This document shows positions 1 through 5,223 of a stretch of 5,223 nucleotides of DNA, piece after piece. The position numbers and the translations under genes are program-made. Source of the stretch: Candidatus Nanopelagicaceae bacterium (GTDB taxonomy: Bacteria > Actinomycetota > Actinomycetes > Nanopelagicales > Nanopelagicaceae); contig CANJXW010000057.1 in the NCBI GenBank assembly GCA_947478965.1, positions 1-5,223 on the forward strand, written 5' to 3'. The notes beneath the pieces were generated by a model, which was given only the letters and a program-made list of their open reading frames with translations, did not search any database and had not been told where the DNA came from. Numbering within the stretch: position 1 is the first letter of the stretch; every line of letters begins with the position of its first letter.

Positions 1-2
1 AT

Positions 3-716
3 CCATCACTGATTGACTTCGAGAAAGTTCGCGCAATCTGCGACGAAGTCGGTGCAATCATGTGGGTCGATGCAGCGCACTTCATCGGTCTTGTTGCAGG
101 AAAGGCGATTCCATCTCCTGTTCCTTATGCAGATGTCGTCTCTTTCACAACACATAAAGTTTTGCGCGGCCCACGTGGCGGAATGATCTTGACGAAGGCA
201 GAGCATGCTGCAGCAATCGATAAGGCGGTCTTCCCTGGAATGCAGGGTGGACCAATCATGTCTGCAGTTGCAGGCAAAGCTGTTGCCCTCAAAGAGTGCG
301 CAACGCCTGCCTATCAAAAGTATGCAAAAGATGTCATTGTCAATGCGCAAGCCCTTGCAGCAGCCCTAGAAACAGAAGGTATGCGCGCAGTTTCAGGCGG
401 TACGCAAACTCACCTCGCATTGATGGATATTCGCAGCACTGGAATTACCGGAAAAGTTGCGGACGAGCGTTGTGGCCGTGCAGGAATCGTTATGAATAAG
501 AACTCGATTCCATATGACCCAGAGAAGCCAGGAATAACAAGTGGTATTCGCGTTGGTACTCCAGCGACTACGACACAAGGCATGGGCGTTGAAGAGATGA
601 AGGTTATTGCTTCAATGATTTCGCGAGCTATTAAAACTGATGATGAGAAGACGTTGCATGCCATTAAGGATGAAGTACATACCTTGACTGCTCGTTTTCC
701 TATCTACAACGCGTAG
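3..716 (+). CDS. glyA: Serine hydroxymethyltransferase, C-terminal part (5' end outside window)
   Basis: This PLP enzyme interconverts serine plus tetrahydrofolate with glycine plus 5,10-methylene-tetrahydrofolate in the cytosol, feeding one-carbon metabolism. The frame is open from base 3 with no start, so the N-terminal part (roughly 40%) lies upstream; 237 residues are visible. The PLP pocket is clear: Asp and His of VDAAH (codons at 69 and 78, matching E. coli Asp200 and His203), the Schiff-base Lys of TTHK (156-158, matching Lys229), then RGPRGG. Further on are PGMQGGP, VSGGTQTHL, NKNSIPYDP and SGIRVGTPA, whose Arg (549-551) matches the carboxylate-binding Arg363. The usual length for the family is about 415-430 residues, and the visible part aligns to a normal C-terminus. 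Odd points are SF in place of the usual TT just before TTHK, and PIMS where PLMH is common. wecA follows after 15 bases with no terminator between, so cotranscription is likely. Identity is near certain; that it is the only glyA in the genome cannot be judged. Confidence 0.97.
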   Translation, partial: PSLIDFEKVRAICDEVGAIMWVDAAHFIGLVAGKAIPSPVPYADVVSFTTHKVLRGPRGGMILTKAEHAAAIDKAVFPGMQGGPIMSAVAGKAVALKECATPAYQKYAKDVIVNAQALAAALETEGMRAVSGGTQTHLALMDIRSTGITGKVADERCGRAGIVMNKNSIPYDPEKPGITSGIRVGTPATTTQGMGVEEMKVIASMISRAIKTDDEKTLHAIKDEVHTLTARFPIYNA

Positions 717-731
717 GCCTTTGCAGATTTC

Positions 732-1820
732 ATGCGCGAATATTTAGTCACACTCCTGTTGGCAGCAGCGCTTTGCTATGTCATCACTCCTTTTGTACGA
801 AAGCTCGCGATTCGCCTTGGCGCTGTTGGTGTGATTCGAGAGAGAGATATCCACATAACCCCAACTCCGCGTTGGGGAGGGCTCGCAATGTGGATTGCAA
901 TGTCGTTGACTTTATTGATCGTGAGCAATCTTTCGCTTGTCGGCAAATCAATTGGCCATGACGCCCAAGGAATTTTTCTCGCTGGAACATTTCTTGTGAT
1001 TCTCGGTATGGCAGATGATCGCTTTGAATTAGATTCCATTACAAAACTTGCCGGGCAAGCAATGGCCGCAGGTATTTTACTTCTCTACGGAGTTCAAATT
1101 CTCTGGCTACCTATTAACGGTGTAACTCTCTTGCCAACAAGCGTTGGTCAACTTGTCACCGTTCTTATCGTTCTTGTCATTATTAACGCGGTGAATTTTA
1201 TTGATGGACTCGATGGGCTAGCAGCAGGAATTGTCGCTATTGCAGGGACAGCATTCTTCGCCTTTGCCTACTTATTAACAGTCATTTACGGGTTTAATCG
1301 TGCAGGTGCGCCTTCGCTCATAACCGCTATTGCAATCGGCGTTTGCATTGGATTTTTACCTCACAACTTTTATCCAGCAAGAATCTTTATGGGGGATTCA
1401 GGTTCAATGTTCTTGGGCTTGATGCTTGCAGCATCTGCAATTACCTTAACTGGCCAAGTAGATCCCAATGCCATTTCTGCCGAAAAATTAGGACCAGCCT
1501 TATTGCCGCTCCTGCTTCCCTTTGCAGTTCTTGCAATTCCACTTGCAGATTTAGGACTTGCAATCTTGCGCAGATTACGGGCAGGAAAATCTCCTTTTGC
1601 ATCCGATAAAGAACACCTACATCACAGGATTATGCGAGCCGGCAATACACAAATTCGCACTGCAGCGATTATGTATCTCTGGACAGCAACGATCGCATTT
1701 CCAGTTTCGATTTCAGCATTTGCGCCGCTCTGGGTTGTTGCAATATTTGCAGGTGCACTTCTTTCATTTACCACCTATTTCTCACAGAGAAAATCTAAGA
1801 GTTTGGTTGCATCTCAATGA
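732..1820 (+). CDS. wecA: Polyprenyl-phosphate GlcNAc-1-phosphate transferase (WecA/TagO/Rfe family)
   Basis: This integral membrane enzyme transfers a sugar-1-phosphate, usually GlcNAc-1-P from UDP-GlcNAc, to a polyprenyl phosphate carrier, the first step of lipid-linked cell-wall glycan synthesis. The 362 residues carry all family motifs in order: HITPTPRWGG (41-50), the Mg-binding ADD (94-96) followed by K105, NFIDGLDGLAAG (155-166), FMGDSGS (219-225) and the cytosolic HLHHR (295-299) of the WecA/TagO branch. About ten or eleven hydrophobic segments span the chain. The last motif argues against MraY. The ATG at 732 fits family N-termini (MREYL..), but no Shine-Dalgarno lies before it, so translation probably depends on coupling to glyA. 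Its stop overlaps the start of the next gene in ATGA. In Mycobacterium tuberculosis the homologue Rv1302 also sits just before the atp genes. The acceptor lipid and the final polymer (teichoic-like or linker unit) cannot be read from this window. Confidence 0.95.
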   Translation: MREYLVTLLLAAALCYVITPFVRKLAIRLGAVGVIRERDIHITPTPRWGGLAMWIAMSLTLLIVSNLSLVGKSIGHDAQGIFLAGTFLVILGMADDRFELDSITKLAGQAMAAGILLLYGVQILWLPINGVTLLPTSVGQLVTVLIVLVIINAVNFIDGLDGLAAGIVAIAGTAFFAFAYLLTVIYGFNRAGAPSLITAIAIGVCIGFLPHNFYPARIFMGDSGSMFLGLMLAASAITLTGQVDPNAISAEKLGPALLPLLLPFAVLAIPLADLGLAILRRLRAGKSPFASDKEHLHHRIMRAGNTQIRTAAIMYLWTATIAFPVSISAFAPLWVVAIFAGALLSFTTYFSQRKSKSLVASQ

Positions 1821-2248
1821 AAAGTAATAAGAACAGCGACAAGAGCAACGAATCACAACTCCTTCGCGGAGCTCTCTTGCCAACATTTCTTATCGGAGCC
1901 ATTGCCATTGCAATCTCATCACTCTTCCAAGGTCTCTCTGGATTTTATGGAGCGCTCTTAGCTCAATTCATCGTCATCATTTATTTCATCATCCATATCT
2001 TGATCTCAAGGCTCGCTCGCAACCTAGATCCCATCAGCACCATGGCCCTTGCCCTTTTCTCCTACTTCGCCAAACTCTTCTTCCTTGGACTCTTCCTCTG
2101 GGCGTTAGCTAACTTCACCTCCCGAGATGCCATTGACCGGGTCAGTTTTGGGGCAACTGCGGTGGCTCTTACCGCAGCCTGGCTCGGGGGCGAGATCCGA
2201 AGTTTTCTCAAGCTCCAAGTTCACCTACCATTGCCACCAAAGCAATAG
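1817..2248 (+). CDS. AtpI-like four-helix membrane protein upstream of the ATP synthase genes
   Basis: A 143-residue membrane protein with a charged, Asn/Lys/Ser-rich N-terminal tail (1-15) and four hydrophobic helices at about 17-38, 42-63, 74-98 and 110-125. The C-terminus is short and Pro-rich. Helix 3 has a Tyr-Phe-Ala-Lys (YFAK, 83-86), a pattern I associate with the AtpI / ATP synthase I chain family, and the position matches Rv1303 of M. tuberculosis and the gene called atpI in Streptomyces. AtpI proteins are linked to c-ring assembly and possibly Mg2+ uptake; here this is inference from position and shape. The start overlaps the wecA stop (ATGA) and there is no Shine-Dalgarno, so translational coupling is likely. 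The sequence is otherwise poorly conserved, and a general four-helix membrane protein cannot be excluded. It is not the same family as the next small protein, so the locus has two accessory membrane proteins. Confidence 0.62.
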   Translation: MKSNKNSDKSNESQLLRGALLPTFLIGAIAIAISSLFQGLSGFYGALLAQFIVIIYFIIHILISRLARNLDPISTMALALFSYFAKLFFLGLFLWALANFTSRDAIDRVSFGATAVALTAAWLGGEIRSFLKLQVHLPLPPKQ

Positions 2249-2330
2249 CCATTGGGCCCCAGGGCTCCACAGGGGTAGGCTAAAAGTCGAGTTCGACGCT
2301 CCATTTACGATAGAAGCCAGGGGATAAGAG
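2249..2330 (+). promoter_or_regulatory. GC-rich spacer with two inverted repeats; candidate regulatory region for the atp operon
   Basis: This 82-base spacer contains no gene. TAGCC (2246-2250, starting at the stop codon) can pair with GGCTA (2278-2282), enclosing CCCC (2257-2260) paired with GGGG (2272-2275), with an internal loop of 6/2 and an apical loop of 11 bases. No T-run follows, so it is not a standard intrinsic terminator. Just downstream is a perfect short inverted repeat, GTCGA-GT-TCGAC (2286-2297), followed by a -10-like TACGAT (2306-2311). No good -35 box lies 16-18 bases before it; the inverted repeat overlaps that place. Read together this could be a promoter with an operator, or RNA structure between two parts of one transcript. 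The promoter call is weak and rests on pattern alone. Confidence 0.3.
2319..2324 (+). promoter_or_regulatory. Shine-Dalgarno site of atpZ
   Basis: AGGGGA lies six bases before the ATG at 2331. It supports this start and shows that translation of the small membrane protein begins independently of the gene upstream. Confidence 0.65.
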
Positions 2331-2534
2331 ATGACTGATAACCGCGCCAATAAGAGGGATGAAAACGCCCTCTGGACGATCTTTGGCTACCTTCTCTCAG
2401 GGTTGCTCTTTTGGGGTGGGGTTGGCTGGGCGCTCGATAAGTGGCTTGGAACGACCTACTGCACTCTTATCGGTCTCCTTGTTGGAATGGGCGGGGCTCT
2501 CTATCTCGTCTGGCTCCGGTTTGGGCGTGAGTGA
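2331..2534 (+). CDS. atpZ: AtpZ/AtpI-type small membrane protein (F0F1-ATPase gene 1 family)
   Basis: A 67-residue protein with a charged N-terminus (1-12) and two hydrophobic helices at about 15-34 and 43-63. Between them is the family hallmark: glycines before Asp36 (GGVGWALDKWLG, 29-40), then a second helix with regularly spaced glycines (48, 52, 54, 55). This fits the short ATPase gene 1 family, annotated as AtpZ or AtpI, coded just before atpB in many bacteria. AtpZ and AtpI have been linked to Mg2+ or Ca2+ transport and to Fo assembly, notably in alkaliphilic Bacillus; the role in actinobacteria is inferred. It has its own Shine-Dalgarno and is set off by unusually long spacers on both sides (82 and 112 bases). 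Composition is GC-richer than atpB. Family assignment is fairly sure; the exact function is not. Confidence 0.78.
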   Translation: MTDNRANKRDENALWTIFGYLLSGLLFWGGVGWALDKWLGTTYCTLIGLLVGMGGALYLVWLRFGRE

Positions 2535-2646
2535 CCATTTCCACTCATTCTTGCCACTTTCGGATTTCACAGGATGACCACTTTGCCCATAAGGTTGGCC
2601 TGATTTACAGCATCCTCAACGTTCCTGCTACTCAATTGGAGTTCGT
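2535..2646 (+). other. 112-base spacer before atpB
   Basis: This is the longest spacer in the window and has no gene of its own. The atpB frame is open back to 2593 but has no start codon before GTG 2647, so the spacer is not a missed N-terminus. A distant inverted repeat, AGGATG (2571-2576) and CATCCT (2611-2616), with ACC/GGT (2577-2579 and 2593-2595) inside, could form a weak stem. TTTACA (2605-2610) and TACTCA (2629-2634), 18 bases apart, look slightly like a promoter but are poor matches. It could hold a leader or processing site for the structural atp genes. Confidence 0.35.
2638..2641 (+). promoter_or_regulatory. Shine-Dalgarno site fixing the GTG start of atpB
   Basis: GGAG lies five bases before GTG 2647. 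No ATG, GTG or TTG occurs in frame between the upstream stop (2590-2592) and 2647, so this site decides the start. Confidence 0.7.
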
Positions 2647-3435
2647 GTGCTAAACCTAGTTCGATCAGGTGCAGAAGGTGGCGAGTTTGTGCCACCAAGT
2701 GCCAAAGACTTCGAACTACCACCTATTTTTGGCGATAACGCCTTTACAACAAAACCAATTTTTCTTGTCTTCTTCTCTGTCATTGTTATTTCGGTATTTT
2801 TTATCGCCTCATCGCGAAAAGCGGCAGTTGTTCCATCTAAGCTCCAATTTGCTGGAGAAAGCATCTACTCATTCGTGCGCAATGACTTAGCTCGTGATGT
2901 TATCGGCCACGAATTTCTTCGCTTTGTGCCTTATCTCTTCACGCTCTTTACCTTTATCTTGGTAAACAATCTCTTTGGAATCATCCCGCTCATTCAATTC
3001 CCTGCGATGTCACACGTAGGTTTTGCCTATGTACTAGCTCTCTTTACTTTTTTCGTATTCCACTATGTTGGAATTAAGAAACAAGGCGCATTTAAATACA
3101 TCAAGGAAATTATGTTTATGCCTGGTGTTCCAAAGGCTGCATACATTCTCATTACTCCACTTGAGATTTTAACGTTCTTCTTGGTGCGCCCACTTACTCT
3201 TTCACTTCGTCTCTTTGCAAATATGTTCGCGGGCCACTTGTTGTTGCTCGTCTTTATCTTGGGTGGAGAACATCTAGCTCAAGGTGCAATCGGTTTGAAG
3301 TTGATCAGTCCACTTGCCTTCGGTATCGGCATTGTTCTGACCTTCTTCGAGTTTATGGTCCAATGTTTACAGGCGTATATCTTTACCCTGTTGACAGCTC
3401 TCTACATCGCCGGCGCCCTTGCCGACGAGCACTAA
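2647..3435 (+). CDS. atpB: ATP synthase Fo subunit a
   Basis: Subunit a forms the two proton half-channels against the c-ring in the membrane. The 262-residue length is normal. Hydrophobic helices lie near 38-55, 96-117, 122-142, 165-183, 186-207 and 222-256. The essential arginine is Arg188 in [13 protein letters not shown] (codon 3208-3210), equivalent to E. coli Arg210. Gln242 in LQAYIF matches E. coli Gln252. The E. coli Glu219/His245 pair appears swapped as His197 and Glu235, an arrangement known from mitochondrial and other a subunits. The N-terminus ([18 protein letters not shown]) resembles actinobacterial forms. The start is GTG 2647, supported by GGAG five bases upstream; no other start is available in frame. 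The gene follows a 112-base spacer and is followed 28 bases later by atpE. Nothing suggests Na+ rather than H+ coupling. Confidence 0.98.
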   Translation: MLNLVRSGAEGGEFVPPSAKDFELPPIFGDNAFTTKPIFLVFFSVIVISVFFIASSRKAAVVPSKLQFAGESIYSFVRNDLARDVIGHEFLRFVPYLFTLFTFILVNNLFGIIPLIQFPAMSHVGFAYVLALFTFFVFHYVGIKKQGAFKYIKEIMFMPGVPKAAYILITPLEILTFFLVRPLTLSLRLFANMFAGHLLLLVFILGGEHLAQGAIGLKLISPLAFGIGIVLTFFEFMVQCLQAYIFTLLTALYIAGALADEH

Positions 3436-3450
3436 GCGAAAAACACTAAC

Positions 3451-3456
3451 GAAAGG
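3451..3456 (+). promoter_or_regulatory. Shine-Dalgarno site fixing the start of atpE
   Basis: GAAAGG ends seven bases before ATG 3464. It selects this ATG over the in-frame TTG at 3419, which lies inside atpB and would add a charged 15-residue extension not found in c subunits. Confidence 0.75.
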
Positions 3457-3463
3457 TAAGAAA

Positions 3464-3667
3464 ATGACAGGCACACTCAACCTGGTCGGTTTTGGCCTCG
3501 CAGCAATTGGTCCCGGAATCGCAACCGGACTCATCTTCGCCGCATACATCAACGGCGTAGCTCGTCAGCCAGAAGCACGTAGCGTCCTCCAGCCAATCGC
3601 GTTCCTTGGGTTCGCACTTGCTGAAGCGCTCGCACTCTTCGGTCTCGTTCTCGCATTCGTTCTCTAA
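3464..3667 (+). CDS. atpE: ATP synthase Fo subunit c (proteolipid)
   Basis: Subunit c is the hairpin that forms the rotating ring of Fo. At 67 residues it is short; remembered actinobacterial forms run to about 75-81, so both ends are trimmed. Helix 1 is about 5-27, the polar loop NGVARQPEA is 30-38 with the conserved Arg34-Gln35-Pro36, and helix 2 is about 43-66. The ion-carrying acid is Glu54 (codon 3623-3625). Helix 1 lacks the Gln, and helix 2 the Ser after Glu, of Na+-binding rings, so proton coupling is expected. The helix-packing motif reads G16-P-G18-I-A20-T-G22, with Ala where the third glycine is usual. Residues around Glu54 differ from the bedaquiline site of M. tuberculosis (Ala for Tyr64, Leu for Ala63). 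Codons end in C more often than in wecA or atpB, fitting high expression. Confidence 0.98.
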   Translation: MTGTLNLVGFGLAAIGPGIATGLIFAAYINGVARQPEARSVLQPIAFLGFALAEALALFGLVLAFVL

Positions 3668-3673
3668 TTAAAA

Positions 3674-4207
3674 ATGAGTACTTTCAACTTCGCCGCTGAG
3701 GCAGAGAAGGTCAACCCGCTAATTCCGCATACCGCTGAATTAATCGTGGGCGCTGTCGCTTTCTCTCTCCTCTTTCTTGTCTTGCGCGCCAAAGTAGTGC
3801 CAATGTTTGAAAAGGCATTCACTGCTCGCACCGAGGCAATTCAAGGTGGCATGGAACGTGCTGAAAAAGCGCAGCTAGAAGCACAGCGCGCTCTCACTCA
3901 GTACAACGAACAATTGGCAAAGGCTCGCGATGAGGCACAAACCCTTCGTGAAGAAGCTCGCGTTCAAGGTTCATCCATTGTCGAAGAACTTCGTGCAAAG
4001 GCACAAGAAGAAGCAGCTCGAATCACAGCGGCTGCACACGCATCCATTGAGGCAGAGCGTCAACAAGCGATCACATCACTTCGAACCGAAGTCGGTGCAC
4101 TTGCAGTTGAACTCGCATCAAAGATTGTCGGGGAATCACTAGATGACCAGGCTCGTCAATCACGGATCGTGGATCGCTTCCTTGATGACCTCGAAAAGTC
4201 TAAGTAA
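3674..4207 (+). CDS. atpF: ATP synthase Fo subunit b (peripheral stalk)
   Basis: Subunit b anchors the stator that stops F1 from turning with the rotor. The 177 residues start with a short N-terminal segment carrying the NPLIP motif (14-18) seen in actinobacterial b subunits, then one membrane helix (about 21-38). A long charged helix rich in Ala, Glu, Gln and Arg (about 48-150) forms the coiled-coil stalk, and the C-terminal part (ELASKIVGESLDDQ and after) should meet the delta subunit. It starts only six bases after the atpE stop, and the bases before ATG 3674 (TAATTAAAA) have no Shine-Dalgarno, so reinitiation after atpE is likely; this could keep b low relative to c. Unlike in mycobacteria, b and delta are separate genes with no fusion. 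No second b or b' gene is seen. Confidence 0.97.
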   Translation: MSTFNFAAEAEKVNPLIPHTAELIVGAVAFSLLFLVLRAKVVPMFEKAFTARTEAIQGGMERAEKAQLEAQRALTQYNEQLAKARDEAQTLREEARVQGSSIVEELRAKAQEEAARITAAAHASIEAERQQAITSLRTEVGALAVELASKIVGESLDDQARQSRIVDRFLDDLEKSK

Positions 4208-4229
4208 GAAACTAGTAAGAAAAAAATAA

Positions 4230-4237
4230 GAGAGAAG
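4230..4237 (+). promoter_or_regulatory. Weak purine-rich ribosome binding region of atpH
   Basis: GAGAGAAG ends only two bases before ATG 4240, within an almost pure-purine stretch (4216-4238). A better match, GGAGGA (4255-4260), lies inside the coding region, but the next in-frame start (GTG 4279) is 18 bases past it, too far. ATG 4240 remains the best start. Confidence 0.4.
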
Positions 4238-4239
4238 AT

Positions 4240-5076
4240 ATGAGAATTCATCTCGGAGGACGCAGCCGTCAATCACTCGTGATTGTCCGCGGCAAGCTCG
4301 ATGCTGCCATCAAGGGCGCAAGTGCTGCATCTGCCTCTGAGTTATCGACTCACCTCTTCTTTGCTGCAGAAGTTCTTGCAGGCAACACTTCACTTCGCCG
4401 CGCTTTCACTGATCCATCTCGTGAACTCGCAGCCAAGAGCGCGCTGATTAAAGATCTCTTTGGAAAGACCACGGGCGATCTCGCTCTCGGTCTTCTCTCA
4501 GATATCGCAGCAGTTCGCTGGTCTTCAGGACAAGATGTTGTCTATGTACTCGAACAACTTGCTATCGAATCCGAGGCATCTGCAGCCAATATCAACAATG
4601 AATTAGATCGTCTAGAAGATGAGCTCTTTGAGATCTCACGTCTTATCGCTGATTCATTCGAACTTCGCAAAGCACTTGTGAGCCCAGGCTCAAGCCAAGC
4701 AAAGAGCGCACTTCTTGTTGAGCTCCTTGGAAAGAAAGCATCTGCTTCAACCCTCAGTATTGCTACAACTCTCGTAACTAACCTTCGAGGTCGCAGCATT
4801 GAAGCGGCATTTGCGGATTATCTTTTCGGCCTTGCCAATCGTCGCAATCGATTGATCGCGGTAGTTCGTACGGCAACCTCACTTACCGCTTCTCAATCTG
4901 CACGTCTATCGGCAGCTCTCGAGAAGCAGGTTGGACAGCCAATTCGAGTAAATATCCAAGTAGATCCATCCATTCTTGGTGGCGTCTCAGTGAAATTTGC
5001 TGATGAGCTCGTAGATGGAAGCGTTTCACATCGTCTAGCTAACGCCGGACGCGCACTTGCAGGCATCAAGGCTTAA
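4240..5076 (+). CDS. atpH: ATP synthase delta subunit, long actinobacterial form
   Basis: Delta sits on top of the F1 head and ties it to the b stalk. At 278 residues it is about 100 longer than E. coli delta (177), as is usual for actinobacteria. The extra length is an internal duplication of the N-terminal helical domain: [18 protein letters not shown] (52-69) and [17 protein letters not shown] (142-158) align with one gap, and similarity extends across about 34-98 and 124-187. The second copy leads into the normal delta C-terminal region: [13 protein letters not shown] (200-212), [12 protein letters not shown] (216-227), [20 protein letters not shown] (241-260) and the closing [13 protein letters not shown]. 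The start at ATG 4240 gives an N-terminus like that of Streptomyces delta plus a few residues. It lies 32 bases after atpF and 56 before atpA. Identity is very sure; the exact start is moderately sure. Confidence 0.96.
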   Translation: MRIHLGGRSRQSLVIVRGKLDAAIKGASAASASELSTHLFFAAEVLAGNTSLRRAFTDPSRELAAKSALIKDLFGKTTGDLALGLLSDIAAVRWSSGQDVVYVLEQLAIESEASAANINNELDRLEDELFEISRLIADSFELRKALVSPGSSQAKSALLVELLGKKASASTLSIATTLVTNLRGRSIEAAFADYLFGLANRRNRLIAVVRTATSLTASQSARLSAALEKQVGQPIRVNIQVDPSILGGVSVKFADELVDGSVSHRLANAGRALAGIKA

Positions 5077-5120
5077 GTCAGAACGAAAAAAGAACCAAAG
5101 AGATCTTAAAGAAAACAACA

Positions 5121-5126
5121 AGGGAG
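5121..5126 (+). promoter_or_regulatory. Shine-Dalgarno site of atpA
   Basis: AGGGAG ends six bases before ATG 5133, at the end of an A-rich spacer (5077-5132) poor in T and C. It is among the better ribosome binding sites here, fitting a subunit needed in three copies per complex. Confidence 0.75.
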
Positions 5127-5132
5127 AACGAC

Positions 5133-5223
5133 ATGGCAGAGCTCAAGATCCAACCGGATGAAATTCGGGATGCCTTAGCGAATTTCGTTAAGTCATATGA
5201 TCCAGGCGCCGCAGCTCGCGACG
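5133..5223 (+). CDS. atpA: ATP synthase F1 alpha subunit, first 30 codons (3' end outside window)
   Basis: Alpha subunits alternate with beta in the F1 hexamer and bind nucleotide at non-catalytic sites. Only the N-terminus is visible: MAELKIQP, then [16 protein letters not shown], which matches the typical actinobacterial start with its EIRDAL and F-V-x-S-Y pattern. This N-terminal stretch is the part that contacts the delta subunit at the crown of F1. The Walker motifs lie beyond the window. The start is set by AGGGAG six bases upstream. Position after atpH agrees with the usual order, so atpG, atpD and atpC are expected next, though not seen. Confidence 0.95.
   Translation, partial: MAELKIQPDEIRDALANFVKSYDPGAAARD

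Larger units (their letters stand above)
732..5223 (+). other. wecA - accessory - atpBEFHA gene cluster, probable transcription unit
   Basis: All genes are co-oriented with short gaps or overlap (-4, 82, 112, 28, 6, 32 and 56 bases), and no intrinsic terminator (GC stem plus T-run) was found between them. glyA, 15 bases upstream, may be part of the same transcript. The two long spacers flanking atpZ are the likeliest places for an internal promoter or processing. The extent of the actual transcripts is inferred. Confidence 0.6.

Noticed and set aside
6..350. Minus-strand open frame opposite glyA
   Set aside because: It is antisense to a strongly conserved SHMT region. Its Cys-rich translation matches no family I know and is explained by the codon pattern of the + strand.
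2127..2327. Open frame crossing the end of the AtpI-like gene and the spacer
   Set aside because: It overlaps a membrane protein with clear helices in another frame, and its translation has no recognisable domain or hydrophobic pattern.
2551..2579. TTGCCA as a -35 box with a -10 box 17 bases downstream
   Set aside because: The bases at the -10 position (about 2574-2579) do not resemble TAnnnT.
3419..3463. Longer atpE starting at TTG 3419
   Set aside because: It would overlap the end of atpB and add a charged extension unknown in c subunits. ATG 3464 has a good Shine-Dalgarno and gives a normal c-subunit N-terminus.
4255..4279. GGAGGA inside atpH as the true ribosome binding site for a GTG 4279 start
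   Set aside because: The spacing of 18 bases is too long, and residues before that GTG match the N-terminus of related delta subunits.
1..5223. Mobile elements, CRISPR arrays, defence genes or horizontal transfer
   Set aside because: Both strands were scanned for array-like repeats, terminal inverted repeats and foreign genes. The gene order is the conserved actinobacterial one and nothing of this kind was seen.

Overview
The window is a stretch of an actinobacterial chromosome in which every gene reads on the + strand. It holds the 3' part of glyA, then wecA, then the start of the F1Fo ATP synthase operon: an AtpI-like membrane protein, a short AtpZ-type membrane protein, atpB (a), atpE (c), atpF (b), atpH (delta) and the first 30 codons of atpA (alpha). 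From memory, the order wecA - small membrane protein - atpB-E-F-H-A matches Mycobacterium and Streptomyces. Several proteins also resemble remembered Streptomyces versions: the MREYL start of WecA, the long delta subunit, and the NPLIP motif of subunit b. By eye the base composition is well below the high GC of soil actinobacteria, and the spacers are short. This suggests a low-GC, streamlined planktonic actinobacterium of the acI/Nanopelagicales type. That placement is inference from style and not from a marker gene.

Region by region: 1-716 is the C-terminal 237 residues of serine hydroxymethyltransferase. After 15 bases, wecA (732-1820) overlaps the AtpI-like gene (1817-2248) by ATGA. An 82-base spacer (2249-2330) is locally GC-rich and holds two inverted repeats, so it is the most plausible place in the window for regulation of the atp genes. 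atpZ (2331-2534) is followed by a 112-base spacer and then atpB, which starts with GTG. The spacers from atpB onward are 28, 6, 32 and 56 bases. No transfer RNA, ribosomal RNA, CRISPR array, insertion sequence or convincing intrinsic terminator was seen.

Function: AtpB, AtpE and AtpF build the membrane Fo sector (proton half-channels, c-ring and peripheral stalk). AtpH joins the stalk to the top of F1, and AtpA is part of the catalytic hexamer. The two small membrane proteins probably help Fo assembly or divalent cation supply. WecA starts lipid-linked cell-envelope glycan synthesis, and GlyA makes glycine and one-carbon units. All key catalytic residues that can be seen are present, and no gene is broken.

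I did not find an undescribed system. Points worth a second look are the inverted repeats before atpZ, a glycine-to-alanine change in the c-ring packing motif, the internal duplication of the delta subunit, the mix of genes with and without Shine-Dalgarno sites, and substitutions near the PLP lysine of GlyA.
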